Source: Rhipidocladum racemiflorum (Eukaryota > Streptophyta > Magnoliopsida > Poales > Poaceae). From it: DNA of 64,000 nt. The stretch spans positions 45,590,293-45,654,292 of the forward strand of contig CM070571.1 of NCBI GenBank assembly GCA_036346355.1, given 5' to 3'. Both the position numbers and the translations under genes were made by a program. A model generated the notes under the pieces. That model did not search any database, had not been told where the DNA came from, and saw only the letters and a program-made list of their open reading frames with translations. The stretch's first letter is position 1. Each line of letters starts with the position of its first letter. Shown in pieces: positions 37,801-48,668 of the stretch.

Positions 37801-40800
37801 CTTCACATAGCCTAAACCAATTATTCACAAAGTCAACCTTCCCAAGTTTTATTTTTTTAAAACTACCCCTTTTGTACAATTCCCGAGTACGTCCATAACC
37901 GTGGACACATCTATTCGAATAAATCTGATTATCACTCTGCAGAGGTTGTACTGCTTTACCCATAAGATATGTCAACACCATGGTCTAAACACATTGCCTT
38001 GGATGTGTGACACAGAAGATCATAACAAATCTTTTCAGAAACTTCGCCCCAACAATTGGCCCTCCCGGTAGCTTCCCTACACCCTGATTCCCAACACAGT
38101 GAATATCCATACATAGTCAACGGGTGCAGGTGTACACTGTTGGATTTTAGAACGGGAACTGTCCATGATATGGTCCATACGAAGCGCACCATACCCTCCA
38201 GCCTGTACACTGAGTCTAACCTACAACCTGAGGCTGCCAAAGCTGAAACTTGGTAACTTACCATGCCAGGTTCTTCCCATTAGAACATGCGGTACGATTG
38301 AGGCTTAGTTCAATGGCACACAAAGTTGAGTAAGACTTTCCAATACACTAAGCCTAAGCAAAGAACCATGTAGTATTTGACACTGTAATTATCTCAGTGT
38401 AACGACAGATGTTACTATTGTTCCCTGGGGTAATTATGCTGGTCACCACATGGGATCCCAGTTTTTAAATTGTATTTTTAATTTAAATTATTTCATGTAT
38501 AGTTTTTACAAGTATAATTTCTGTCCCAGTTGTATTGTAATAACCCAAGGGCCAATATATAGAGTACATGGACACAACAAAAGATTAAACCCTAAGGAAG
38601 TACCACAAATGCCCTTAACACTTGAATACTTGATATGATAAATTTGCATGTAGTTAACAACGGGCATATCTTATCTAGGCAAGCCATCCACTAGGTGTTA
38701 TCATGCTAACTCTCTTCATTAGATCAATTTGACAAACTTATATAGAAGGAAAAAGTCCATATAACATCCTAAACTTTGGTTGAAAGTCCATCAAGCACCC
38801 CACACTATTAAACCGGATATTTGACCCCCTGAACTTTACAATTCGGTTCAAATAACACCATACCCTGGTTTTGTATAGTGGTATTGCCTAGTGGTATTGC
38901 CTGTGTAGCGCAATGAGCGGGCAGTTTTGCCATGTAGGATGACACGTTAGGCTAGTTAGGTCAATGGCAGGTGGGGTCCACAGAGCCTTCTCCCTCGCCG
39001 AGCTCAGCCCTTATGGGCTCCACCTGTCATTCACCTACATTTGCCCAGCGCGTCATCCTACGTGGCAAAACCATCCACTCATCATGCACGTGGGCAATAT
39101 CACTATGCGAAACCGAGTTAGGGTGTTATATGAACCTAATTGCAAAGTTCGAAGGGTCAAATGTCAGTTTCATAGTTCAGGGTGTTGACGAACTTTCGAG
39201 CAAAGTTTAGGGTGTTATATGGCCTTTTTCCTATACAGAATAACTACAGTGACTTATGAGTTTTGCAAAAATAGTTTTATTGAATATGCTACTTGTGGAG
39301 TTGTAGTTCCTTGATCATATGGAACTGAGAAATGTTAACTGGTTGATTACCATTGTAGTGCCAATTGACAGACAACTTTGGCCATCTGCTAGTTTGATCC
39401 ATTGTTATTAAGCCGTTGTCTAGTCATCAACTAATCTACAATTAGTTGTACGTTCGGTCGGTTCTTGGTTACCGACTGGAGTAGTAAACTTGACTTGCAG
39501 AACTAGTCGGGTGACTGAGACAACTAATTGTGGATGCCCAGTCGCCGGACTTGTTCCGCATGGATGATCCACTGTCAGGTTGTGGGATAATACCAGGAGG
39601 TAGGTGGAGGGAGGGAGGGAGGGGAACGGGAGGAGGATGGCCACTTCGACGAGCAAGATCCTTCTTCTTCCGAAAGTAGAACTGCTCCAAAACTGCTCCA
39701 CATGTCCGTTTTTATCGTAGTAGGTGCAGTGAAGGCCTCCGTCCTCAGTAGCCAAAACTGGAGTAGGCGCCACTAACGGAGTAGAACGAGGCGCCGCCAA
39801 GACTTAAGAAGATACAAGCAGACCCACACCACGAAGGCGAGTCTCCTCATTACGAATAGCTGCAAGGGCCTCCAATAGGGTTAGACGAGGATGACGAGCA
39901 AGTAGCTGGGCACGAATTTGCTCAAATTCAGCTCGAAGACGTGTCAAGAAGTCATAGATGCGGCGAAGCTCCAAATGAGAGTGCTGACGTTGACAACACT
40001 GGCAAGTGCGGCAAACCTCCGGACCCAGAGAATCAAGCTGATGCCACACCGAGGAAAACTGCGCATAGAACTCATCCACAATAGAATCACCTTGCTGAAG
40101 CGACTTCTCCTGTCGCACAACAGCAAGGTACAGAGAGTCGCTGGCAGGTTCATAGCGACCGCGAAGATACGCCCATATCAACTGTGCCGAAGATAAAGCG
40201 ACAATGTCACCAGTGAGATGCACCTCATGCTGTTAACCAAAATAGCGGAGGCACGAGCATCTTCATCAATCCATGTCTTGTAAGCAGTGAACCGAGTCTG
40301 AAAAAACTCCACAGCATCAGCATAATCATCAGACGCTTTTTGTCGAGCAGCATCATTTGCCTCCGTAGGAATAACAGGTGTGGTAGGGGGAGCAGAACGA
40401 GGCGGACAAGGTAGCTCGCCAGAAAGAAACTCCCAAAGACGCTGACTGCGCATGTGAAGGCGCATATGAAGAACCTAATCTCGATAATTGAGACCATAAA
40501 AATGACTGGGCAGCGAGGAACAGAGACAGTGCCTGATGAAGACCGGGAAGATGACGACATTTTTTTTTTGGTCTCAACCGTAATCTAATCCCAGACGTGA
40601 GCCTTCTTCAACCGGACTTGAACCACTTCAAGTCAAGTCCGCTCCTTGTTGAAGTCCGGACGTGTCACGTCCGATCGAGGCGCTCGAATGACCGACTCAG
40701 ACGGCGCCGGCGGAAGTGGAGACAAAGCCGTTTGTTGGGCAGATCGGCCAGCGGTTGGAGCGATGGCGCCGGCGCACGGAGGAGGCTGGTGCTTGCGGAG

Positions 40801-43800
40801 GCGGCAGCGGGAGCTCGTGGACGCGGGCGGTCGGCACACGGAAGATGCTGGAGTTGGCCGGCGTTGAAGGGCGGCCGGAGAGCGCTGGCACGGAAGCTGC
40901 ACGGATGCCAAAGACGACTCCGAAGAGCGTGGGCGTCCGGTGACAGCGGATCCGAGGCGGAGGCCAGCTGGCCTGGGAGACCAGCGGGCGGAGAACAGTG
41001 AGGAGGTGCGGCGATCCGGGCTGGCTGGCGCAGAAAGACGCAGAAATAGAGGTGGGCGTGCAACAGAGGGCAGAGGCGACGAGAACAGCCGCTGAAAAAG
41101 AAGAGGCGCAAGTGCAACGCCGATGAGGAACCTAACCCTAAACTCTTGGCTTTGATACCATGTTGTATTCAACATGAGGCCAATGGGCCAGTATATATAC
41201 ACGTACATGAGGGTATAGTGGGAAAGCCTATATAAGGCAATATCTATACAAGGCTAACAAACTATATACAAGGATATTGTCTAATAGCAACGAGGTTGCT
41301 GACGGCAATGGTGAGCTATGAGTCTGTGACGAGGTTTCTTCACCTCCTAGTTAGGGCTTGTTTGGGGGAGCCGTAGCTTTTCTAAAAAGCTGCTTTTTGG
41401 CTTTCTGGGTTGAAATGTAGCTGTAACTTTTTATGAGACCATTTGATAAATAGCTAACTTCCCTCAGCAATAAGCTGCAAAAGTAGGTGTAACCTAGCTT
41501 TTGGCTTTCAATTTTTATATATGACTTCTAGATTATGCCAAAAGCCGCTTAAAAGTTGAGTTGTTTGGGGGAGCTTGTTAGCTTTTCAGAAGTTGAAGCT
41601 AGCTTAAAGCTCCCCAAACAGGGCCTTAGTCTCCTTTTTTATCTTTCCTCTCTGAACCTTCTCCCTATGTCCTCTCCTTCTCGATGTTTTGCTGCTTTGT
41701 GCTACATCTAGATGTAATAGGACAGTAGAAGTAGCAGGTGATTGACTTACTAGTCGCCAACTAGTTGGTACTAGTTAAGTCAATAGATAGCATGGTGACT
41801 CAACTCGACTTTACAACTTAATAACCTTGGTTTGATCTGTTTGCTGTCAGGGCTTTTGGTTCACTCGGTGTATTATTGTTTTAGTTTGGAAGTATTGGTC
41901 AGCTATGCATTATGCTTGTGACGGCTGGCTTAGATTTTGACCCTAAATGGGCGTTATCATTAATCTCATTATTGTTTTCTGTCGTGCGCCAATGTTTTGT
42001 GCATCAATGAAATTGTAACTCTTATGCGCGATGGTATAATACATGCTAACTATTTTATTTCTCAATGATGCAGCATTTAGAAGAGGCTCTTGGTCCGTTG
42101 TCAAAAGAGAGAGAAAGCTTGTTGCGAGAGCATAAAACTTTGAAGGAAAGGCTTGATCTGGAGTATGATCAGATGCAAGAAAGAAAAAGGGAATTCCAGC
42201 AAGAAATCGCTGCACTTGGAACATATAACGCACGGATCAAAGTGTATTTATATTTTGTCACCCTGAGTTATCAATTCGTCCGTCTTTTACTGCTTTTTTT
42301 TACCCCCAAAATATCCTCTTAGGTACCTGGATTCAAAGAAAGTAGAGAAGCTTAATGAATTACAGGAAAGGCATACTCTATCCCAGTCCCAATTAGAGAC
42401 ATGCAAGGCGAGAACGCAAGACATGTTGGCCGAGTTAAACAAGAGCAAAGAACTATTGCGGAGCCAAGATCAGTTGAAAAGAAACATTGATGACAACCTG
42501 AACTACAGGAAAACAAAGGCTGAAGTGGATCGACATTCTCGTGATATAGAGTCACTTGAAGACAAGGTGCTTTCCATCGGCAGCCTGTCTACTATAGAAG
42601 CTGATCTTAAGCGACATTCTCAGGAAAAAGAGAGGTTTCTTTCAGAGGTATTGTGTTTCTCATTCAAAATAATTGAAAAAAATTGCCTCTATAAGTTGTT
42701 ATTCTTCTTATGCTCTGTTCGTTAAATCACAAGCATAAATTCAGTCAAATTCATATATTTCTTAATATGTGATGCTCACATGTTTTAATTTAAATGAAAT
42801 TCTACTTACCTAAGGTTGACATCATGATAGTGATATTTGTGGAAATGCTTGCAGTATAATAGGTGTCAAGGAACACTTTCTGTTTATGAAAGCAATATTT
42901 CAAAACACAAGCTTGAACTTAAACAGACACAATACAAGGGTATCGAGAAGCGATATTTTAACCAACTTCTTCAACTCAAGGTAGATGGCATGAATTTCCA
43001 GGTTCAGTTTCTGCGACTCTGTGATCTTATTGCTTGATCTAAAAACCGATGTTGCAGACTACTGAGATGGCAAATAAGGACTTGGACCGATATTATGCTG
43101 CTTTGGATAAGTGAGTAACTTGCACCATCATTTTGTGCTACCAGATTTTCATTTTTCTATTAGATACTCTGGAAAAGATTGTACACTTCCTGAACACTGT
43201 TCTCTTCACTACATTGCAAGACTTACTTTCCTTCATGCAGTAATGGGCTGAAAATATGGCAGTTTACACCAGTTGACAATGTCAGATTTGTGCACGTCAA
43301 AACTCCTTACAAACTAAAAGCATTTAAATGTTCCGTATTTTCACACAAATTGTGTTCCCGTCTTTCTGAATCCTTTTTTTCAAAATTCACTAGGCAGGAA
43401 ATGCACAAATACTTTTGACTACTTTCTATTAGTTATGAACATAGAAAGATGACTGATGTTATTACTCTTGTCACCTAATCGGCTATTATATAAAATTCTG
43501 TGTAACTCATGAATAAAGGGAAACACAATACTGAACTAATACTAGACAAACAGACTTATAGTCAGCATGATATCAAAAGACTTGCTTTTAGGTGAACTGA
43601 TTGGTGCATGCTGCACAAAACCCAACATGGTGTCAGAGTTGTGACCGTAAAACTTACCACTGGTACTGGTACAGGACTAATACTGGACTAACAGACTTAT
43701 GGCTACCTGTCATGCTATCAACTGACTAAGCCTTTGTGTAAATTGGTTGGTTCATAAACTTATTACGGTACAGAGTTAAGATCTTAAGACCTAACCCTAG

Positions 43801-46800
43801 TAGTTGCCACCAATACAGTGCTAATATTCAACTAACACTTTGTTTCATCTCTTTAAGCGGGTATGCTACTTGTCCAATATCAATTATAAGGTTTATGATT
43901 CCAAAACATAGGACTTCATTTTACTGCTCAGACAGATTAAGAAATTGTGAAACCAAGAAGAAAGAAGATAAATTGGACATGTCTACCCCAATTAATAGAT
44001 GTGTTTTTAAAACCGGAATGGATTTTCTAAGCCTAAAGAATTCGATTTGACTTATTTTTCCCAAAATGAAATGTTTGGGACATATGGACATGTGACACTA
44101 GCACAAACACCTGTTACAGCTAAAATAAATTATTATTATTATTAATTTTTTTTTGGGGGGGGGGGTGGTGGGGGATGGGTTTTTGAATACTGCTCTACGG
44201 TATTATTATTAGTAGTAGTTAGTTGCAGGGGCACAGGTAGGAAAACTCATATGAAATGCACTCTTGAATTTTCTTTTTGGGCTTTGTGTTTTCGAACAAG
44301 ATGACTACAAGTGAGTGTTACATTTCGAAATAAGAGGTGACTAGTATAATATACGGGTGTTTGTTGCTGCTAGCAAATCCATGTTTAGCAGTTTATCTTT
44401 AACATTTTTGTAATAATGTCATGCTTTTATTTTCTGCTAGGGCTCTTATGCGGTTCCACACCATGAAAATGGAGGAGATAAATAAAATAATAAAGGAATT
44501 GTGGCAACAGACGTACAGAGGCCAAGACATTGATTACATAAGCATCAACTCTGATTCTGAGGGTGCTGGCACTCGATCTTACAGCTACCGTGTAAGTTAA
44601 ATTAGCTACACCTTGATTAATCAACTCACTTGTTGGATTGCTGTTGCATTTACCCATTTGCATTTTTTGATAGGTTGTCATGCAAACAGGTGATGCGGAG
44701 CTGGAAATGCGAGGGAGATGCAGTGCTGGTCAGAAGGTAAATTATGTTGTGTTTCTTCTCTTTGTAAACTGCAGCTGATATAACATCTCATCTGCAGTCT
44801 TTTTTTTAACCAATAAACTCAATTGGATAAATTCTAGCATAATTTTGTGAACCCGTTCAGCATGCAGAGGATCTTACAGAGTTATCTCCACTGCTGTTCA
44901 GGTGCTTGCATCTCTTATAATCAGGCTGGCATTGGCAGAAACATTCTGTCTGAACTGCGGCATATTAGCTTTAGATGAGCCGACCACCAATCTAGACGGG
45001 CCGAATGCAGCGAGCCTTGCTGCTGCCCTGTTGAGGTAATCTTTTAGGCAATGGGCATTTTTATCATTATTACCTGAAGTTTTGACATAACCGAATCTCT
45101 CTCCTCTCTGTCCTGTGTGTGTGTCCCAGAATAATGGAGAGCAGGAAAGGCCAGGAGAACTTTCAGTTGATTGTAATCACTCATGATGAGAGGTTTGCCC
45201 AGCTCATTGGTCAGAGGCAGCTTGCGGAGAAGTATTACCGAGTCTCCAAGGATGAACAGTAAGTGCACGCCCTACGCGCTCTTTTACATGGACACATGGT
45301 TCGGTTGGATGCATGCTGTCGTTTTTACCATTTCTGTTGCCTTTCTATCGGGTTTCTACTCAAGGTTACAAATCCCGGCCAAATTTCGCGAAATCTCGGC
45401 AAGATCTCGGATTTCGGCCGGGGATGAGATTCAAAATCCTAGCCAGATAAAAAAAAAAAACTGAGAAAAAAAAATTTTGCTACAGTATCTCAAAAGTTTC
45501 GGCAAGATCTTGGTAAATCTCGCCGAAATCTTGGTTTTTTTACCGAAAGTTGATTTTTTTTTTACTTGATTTGGCCCAATAACCCTTAAGAAAGTCATCT
45601 TCCATGAAAAATTTGTTGAAAAACCAAATTTGTGAGATATTTTATAATTTTGGTAGAAACACTATCAGATTTTTATAAAATTGTACAAGCTTGATCATGC
45701 TCTGGAAAATTTATGGTACTATCTTTAGCATTGTAGTATCATATAGAAAAAATGTTCAAAATAATTGAACTTAATTTGTTATCTTTAAAAAATCAAAATC
45801 AGAATGAACATAACTGAGACAGCAACTTTGTTAGAATTTGTTACATTTGCTTGATTGTGATCATGATACAAAATTTTTATAAGAGCTTAAGCATTTCCTC
45901 AGAACTCTTTAAAATTTTGAAAAATTTTAAACTTTTTTTTTGCTCAATCAAATCTATGGATGCATTGAACTTTATTTGTTATCTTTCAAAAATAAAAAAC
46001 ACAAGGAACACAAATGGTACAGTACCGTTGTAAGAATTTTATAAATTCATTAGAGTGTGATTATGATCCAAAATTTTATGAGAATTTAAGCATTGCCTTG
46101 GCACCTTTCTGTAAAAGTATAAATATCATATTTGTAAAACAATTCATCAAGCACATAGCAATTGAGGGTCAAAATGTCACCTTAGAGACCATATCAATGT
46201 CCAAAAAATAACTTATTTTTGGAATCCAAGTGAGTATTTCTACCTTTAAAAAAAGTAATATGTCTCTAATTATATCCGATGGCTATATTTCTATCATAAT
46301 TAGGGCCCGTCGGACTAACTTATCATAAGCTTTATTGAGATAGAATTAGAAATGTAGCACCATAAGGCTTTTATCAGGATAGTAGCACCGTCACAATTTT
46401 TCAAAATTTCTCAAACTTGATCATCATCTGAAAATTTTTATTGGAACATTAGCGGTGCATCAAGACCATTCAGAAATTCTTTCAAAATATTATAACATGG
46501 TTTGAACCATTTTTCATTCGGTTGAAATTTACTGGTCCAAATTTTTTAAAATTCCTTGAGCTTGATCATATCTAAAAATTTTATGTGAATACTGCATGAC
46601 CTTCCACAAAAATTTTCAAAATTTTCTAATGTTGTTTGAACCATTTTTCATTTGATCGAAATTTGCCGGTCAGCCTTCAGTATTACTGTTCGAATTTTTG
46701 AAAATTTCTCAAACTTGTTCACCATCTAAACATTTTATGGGAATATTATGGATGTATTAGGACCATCCACAATTTTTTTTCTAAAGTTTTTAGTGTGGTT

Positions 46801-47396
46801 TGCTCTATTTCCCTTCGGTTGAAATTTGCCGACCAGCCTTTTAATAGGACGGTGGCACGGTTAGAATTTTTAAAAATTCCTCAAGCTTGATCATCATCAA
46901 AAAAATTTATGGGAACATTAGTGATGTGTTAGGACAATCCAAAAAAAATTTCAAAATTTTTTAACGTCGTTTGAACCATTTTCATTCAGTTGTAATTTGC
47001 TGAGATTTAGGCAATTTCTGACAAAATTTTGGATTTTGGCCAAAATTTAGGAAATCTTAGTCCAAAAAATTCCGGATTTGAATCTTGCTTTTTGAATTTT
47101 GTCCGGATTTTATCCGAAATAACGAAATTTTGGATTTCAGAGGGTGACAAGATGTGAACTGAAAACTAAATTTAGAACCATGTTTACCAATCTGGTTATT
47201 ATTTGGTGGTGAAACCATGAATGCTCGCAGTTTGATAATGTTCATAAATTTTATACTAGATGTAAATCAAGCACTAGAGAGTCGAGGCTCAAACATTGAA
47301 ATCTCTCATTTGATTTGTACTTTTCACTGCTAACGATTCGCGTTTGAACCCTGCAGCCAGCACAGCAAAATTGAAGCCCAAGAGATATTTGATTGA
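22863..47396 (+). CDS. RAD50: RAD50, DNA double-strand-break repair ATPase, 1316 aa
   Basis: Exons: 22863-22985, 23113-23199, 23666-23833, 24813-24988, 25183-25297, 27186-27414, 27493-27671, 27775-27945, 30952-31056, 31150-31257, 31538-31749, 31872-31964, 32441-32568, 33281-33395, 33472-33601, 33716-33925, 34682-34890, 35856-36057, 42074-42243, 42323-42647, 42855-42980, 43058-43110, 44441-44591, 44674-44736, 44902-45035, 45130-45258, 47357-47396. They join to 3951 bases with no stop or frameshift, and the length equals the plant family norm as I recall it. Walker A GPNGAGKT is at 34-41, split from T42 by intron 1. Two long coiled-coil arms flank the zinc hook C695-P-C-C698. The ABC signature CSAGQ is at 1211-1215, Walker B ILALDE ends at D1241/E1242, the D-loop TNLD follows, and the H-loop His is near 1279. 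The protein is the ATPase and tether of the MRE11-RAD50-NBS1 complex in the nucleus. Intron 11 appears GC-AG. Introns 5, 8, 18 and 26 are enlarged by transposons. Confidence 0.97.
25890..26410. mobile_element. Possible LTR or transposon fragment in RAD50 intron 5
   Basis: The stretch between TGTTGCGG (about 25892) and CCATAACA (about 26407) has inverted ends of six matching bases out of eight and reads like a plant copia LTR, with TTTATTCATTGCTTATTGAT followed by a run ending in a short TATAGG. The flanking bases ggttgttt occur on both sides but not as a clean target duplication. Intron 5 is 1888 bases, far longer than its neighbours, which supports an insertion. Family and exact ends are uncertain. 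Confidence 0.4.
29081..30068 (+). mobile_element. Second hAT element nested in the first (988 bp)
   Basis: The ends are CATGGTTGTCATGGCG (29081) and CGCCGTGACAACCATG (30068), inverted repeats with one mismatch. CTTTTCAT at 29073-29080 and CTTTCCAT at 30069-30076 form an eight-base target duplication with one change. Host hAT sequence continues cleanly on both sides. The GC-rich arms (GGACGCC, GGCGTCC words) pair with each other. It contains a transposase remnant (29731-29928), so it looks like an internally deleted autonomous hAT. Confidence 0.88.
29731..29928 (+). pseudogene. hAT transposase remnant (start plus DUF659-like piece)
   Basis: An ATG at 29737 opens MADEHATTESNSSRADAYDP, a plausible transposase N-terminus. 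In another frame at 29844 the same DNA reads LLEKEIEKIGKEYVVQVVN, which closely resembles the stretch before the catalytic region of plant hAT transposases (DUF659 region). The two are joined out of frame with most of the protein missing, so an internal deletion is the simplest explanation. It is not expected to make active transposase. Confidence 0.55.
30367..30853. mobile_element. hAT MITE in RAD50 intron 8, 487 bp, TSD GCTCCAGT
   Basis: The ends are CACTGTTCTAAATAACGG (30367) and CCGTTATTTAGAACATTG (30853), inverted with one mismatch. GCTCCAGT flanks both ends exactly (30359-30366 and 30854-30861). It ends about 100 bases before exon 9. No coding sequence is seen. Confidence 0.93.
31750..31871 (+). 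other. GC-AG intron 11 of RAD50
   Basis: The only donor that keeps the RAD50 frame is AAGAT|GCATGT at 31749/31750, paired with the CTGCAG acceptor before 31872. The joined codon is ATA. The nearby GT at 31754 would add CAT and run into TGA two codons into exon 12. GC-AG introns are a known minority class processed by the normal spliceosome. The donor here is a weak version. Confidence 0.7.
36166..36402. mobile_element. Tourist-like MITE in RAD50 intron 18, 237 bp
   Basis: The ends are GGGTGTGTTTGGTTGCTTG (36166) and CAAGCAACCAAACACACCC (36402), a perfect 19-base inverted repeat. The right flank is TTA and the left is GTA, so the target duplication has one change. It lies 108 bases after exon 18 and starts the 6 kb intron. 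Confidence 0.88.
36443..37267 (-). mobile_element. Copia LTR-like fragment in RAD50 intron 18
   Basis: The start (TTGTATTGAAATATCCC.. ATATAGAATACAT) resembles the inner LTR end at 41161 and a second fragment at 38526, all in the same orientation. The right edge is the inserted gypsy LTR at 37268. 36640-37260 stays open in places on both strands but shows no domain. The call rests on this similarity only. Confidence 0.45.
37268..38450 (-). mobile_element. Gypsy LTR fragment, inverted (copy E), in RAD50 intron 18
   Basis: On the plus strand it begins TATCGGGACCCGG, the complement of a CCCGA(C)A LTR end, followed by the GCACTAG..TTAGTGC hairpin (37311-37333). Further blocks match LTRs A-D in order, such as the ctgcagaggt region (37938-37947) and the stretch near 38045. 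The other end is indistinct near 38450. It lies in the RAD50 gene in antisense orientation. Confidence 0.65.
38526..38748 (-). mobile_element. Copia LTR-like fragment, second piece
   Basis: The sequence from TTGTATTGTAATAACCC through ATATAGAGTACATGG and AATGCCCTTAACAC parallels the fragment at 36443 and the LTR at 41161. It is about 220 bases long and is bounded on the right by the MULE MITE target site. Whether the two pieces belong to one interrupted LTR is not resolved. Confidence 0.4.
38758..39231. mobile_element. Mutator-like MITE, 474 bp, 9-bp TSD
   Basis: The arms begin GGAAAAAGTCCATATAAC and GGAAAAAGGCCATATAAC (from the right end) and stay similar for about 50 bases. The nine bases TATATAGAA (38749-38757) and TATACAGAA (39232-39240) form the target duplication with one change. 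Long inverted repeats and a nine-base duplication are the marks of Mutator-like MITEs. It lies in RAD50 intron 18. Confidence 0.9.
39500..40560 (-). pseudogene. Ty1/copia gag pseudogene
   Basis: From an ATG at 40560 the minus strand reads a Ser-rich start, then in a shifted frame HMRLHMRSQRLWEFLSGELP, AYKTWIDEDARASAILVNSM, MHLTGDIVALSSAQLIWAYL and YDFLTRLRAEFEQIRAQLL, all typical of copia gag (UBN2-type). The last part carries a degraded CCHC zinc knuckle (CTYYDKNGHVEQFW, where two of the Cys are lost). At least two frameshifts break it. Gag normally forms the particle. It lies in RAD50 intron 18 in antisense. Confidence 0.82.
40561..41142 (-). other. Leader of the copia fragment
   Basis: This is GC-rich DNA between the primer site and gag. 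Several overlapping frames are open on both strands because of base composition. I see no domain, and its position fits an untranslated leader. Confidence 0.5.
41143..41160 (-). other. Copia primer binding site (tRNA-Met type)
   Basis: On the minus strand TGGTATCAAAGCCAAGAG follows the LTR end CAACA directly. It is the usual initiator tRNA-Met complement. It sets the inner edge of the LTR at 41161. Confidence 0.8.
41161..41353 (-). mobile_element. Copia 5' LTR, inner part
   Basis: The inner LTR end is TGTTGTATTC on the plus strand (complement ..CAACA). The outer end is not clear. The LTR is recognisable to about 41350, where a Tourist MITE begins, and may continue after it to about 41640. 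Confidence 0.6.
41354..41625. mobile_element. Tourist-like MITE, 272 bp, TSD TTA
   Basis: The ends are GGGCTTGTTTGGGGGAGC (41354) and GCTCCCCAAACAGGGCC (41625), inverted with minor differences. TTA flanks both ends exactly (41351-41353 and 41626-41628). Internal repeats of agctttt/aaaagct allow the arms to pair. Confidence 0.92.
44155..44177 (+). repeat. G tract in RAD50 intron 22
   Basis: Eleven G, then TGGTGGGGGATGGG, on the coding strand, preceded by a T run and a (TTA)n run. The arrangement could form a G-quadruplex in DNA or pre-mRNA. No function can be read from the sequence. Confidence 0.6.
45361..47182. mobile_element. Element related to the 15059 MITE, in the last RAD50 intron
   Basis: It starts CAAGGTTACAAATCCCGGCC and ends AAATTTAGAACCATG. 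Both terminal regions share with the MITE at 15059-15567 the gaaatttcgg-type words, TGCTACAGTA and CCGGATTTGAAT stretches. A target duplication is not convincing (TTTCTACT against TTTACCAA), so it is old. The interior holds at least four degenerate tandem units (starting near 46395, 46536, 46690, 46863) around aatttctcaaacttgatcatc. It accounts for most of the 2.1 kb between exons 26 and 27. Confidence 0.72.
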
Positions 47397-47718
47397 AGGT
47401 GGTTCTTGGAACGTAAGCACTCTTGCATTGCCTCAAGTCTGTTGCTCGTCTTACCAGCTAATGATGGTGCCAAAACAAGGTCAAGAGAGGAGCCCCGGTA
47501 AAACAGTTAACGAAGTCTGATAGTTGACAAATAGATTTGCTAGTTCGGTTTCTGCCGATCAATTCATGTTGGGATCCCTTGTACCTGAATTGCATGTAAC
47601 GGCCCATTGTTCTATATATAATCTGGAGGTACTCTACATATACATTGCATGCTGTTGGTTGCAATATCAAAGAATGGTTATGCAGCATTATTTATCATAC
47701 ACATTCTTTCTTGAGTAA
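47397..47718 (+). other. RAD50 3' flank
   Basis: This is the probable 3' untranslated region after the stop codon at 47394-47396. No clear poly(A) signal can be singled out. AT-rich stretches lie near 47610-47700. Confidence 0.4.

Positions 47719-48626
<908 letters not shown>

Positions 48627-48664
<38 letters not shown>
48627..48664. repeat. (TA)n microsatellite
   Basis: A run of TATA repeats to the right of the MITE, perhaps once continuous with the (AT)n run at 48137-48209. Confidence 0.9.

Positions 48665-48668
<4 letters not shown>

Larger units (their letters stand above)
39400..41829. mobile_element. hAT element interrupted by copia and a Tourist MITE, TSD GTTTGATC
   Basis: The ends are CATTGTTATTAAG (39400) and CTTAATAACCTTG (41829), inverted with few mismatches. 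GTTTGATC flanks both ends exactly (39392-39399 and 41830-41837). Its own sequence is seen only at the edges (about 39400-39500 and 41640-41829). The middle is a minus-strand copia fragment and a Tourist MITE that inserted later. It lies in RAD50 intron 18, ending about 240 bases before exon 19. Confidence 0.85.

Noticed and set aside
40597..41208. Frames of up to 191 codons on both strands in GC-rich DNA
   Set aside because: They lie between the copia primer site and gag and behave like an untranslated leader. No family resemblance.
45353..47190. Eight-base target duplication for the element at 45361-47182
   Set aside because: TTTCTACT and TTTACCAA share too few positions to be accepted.
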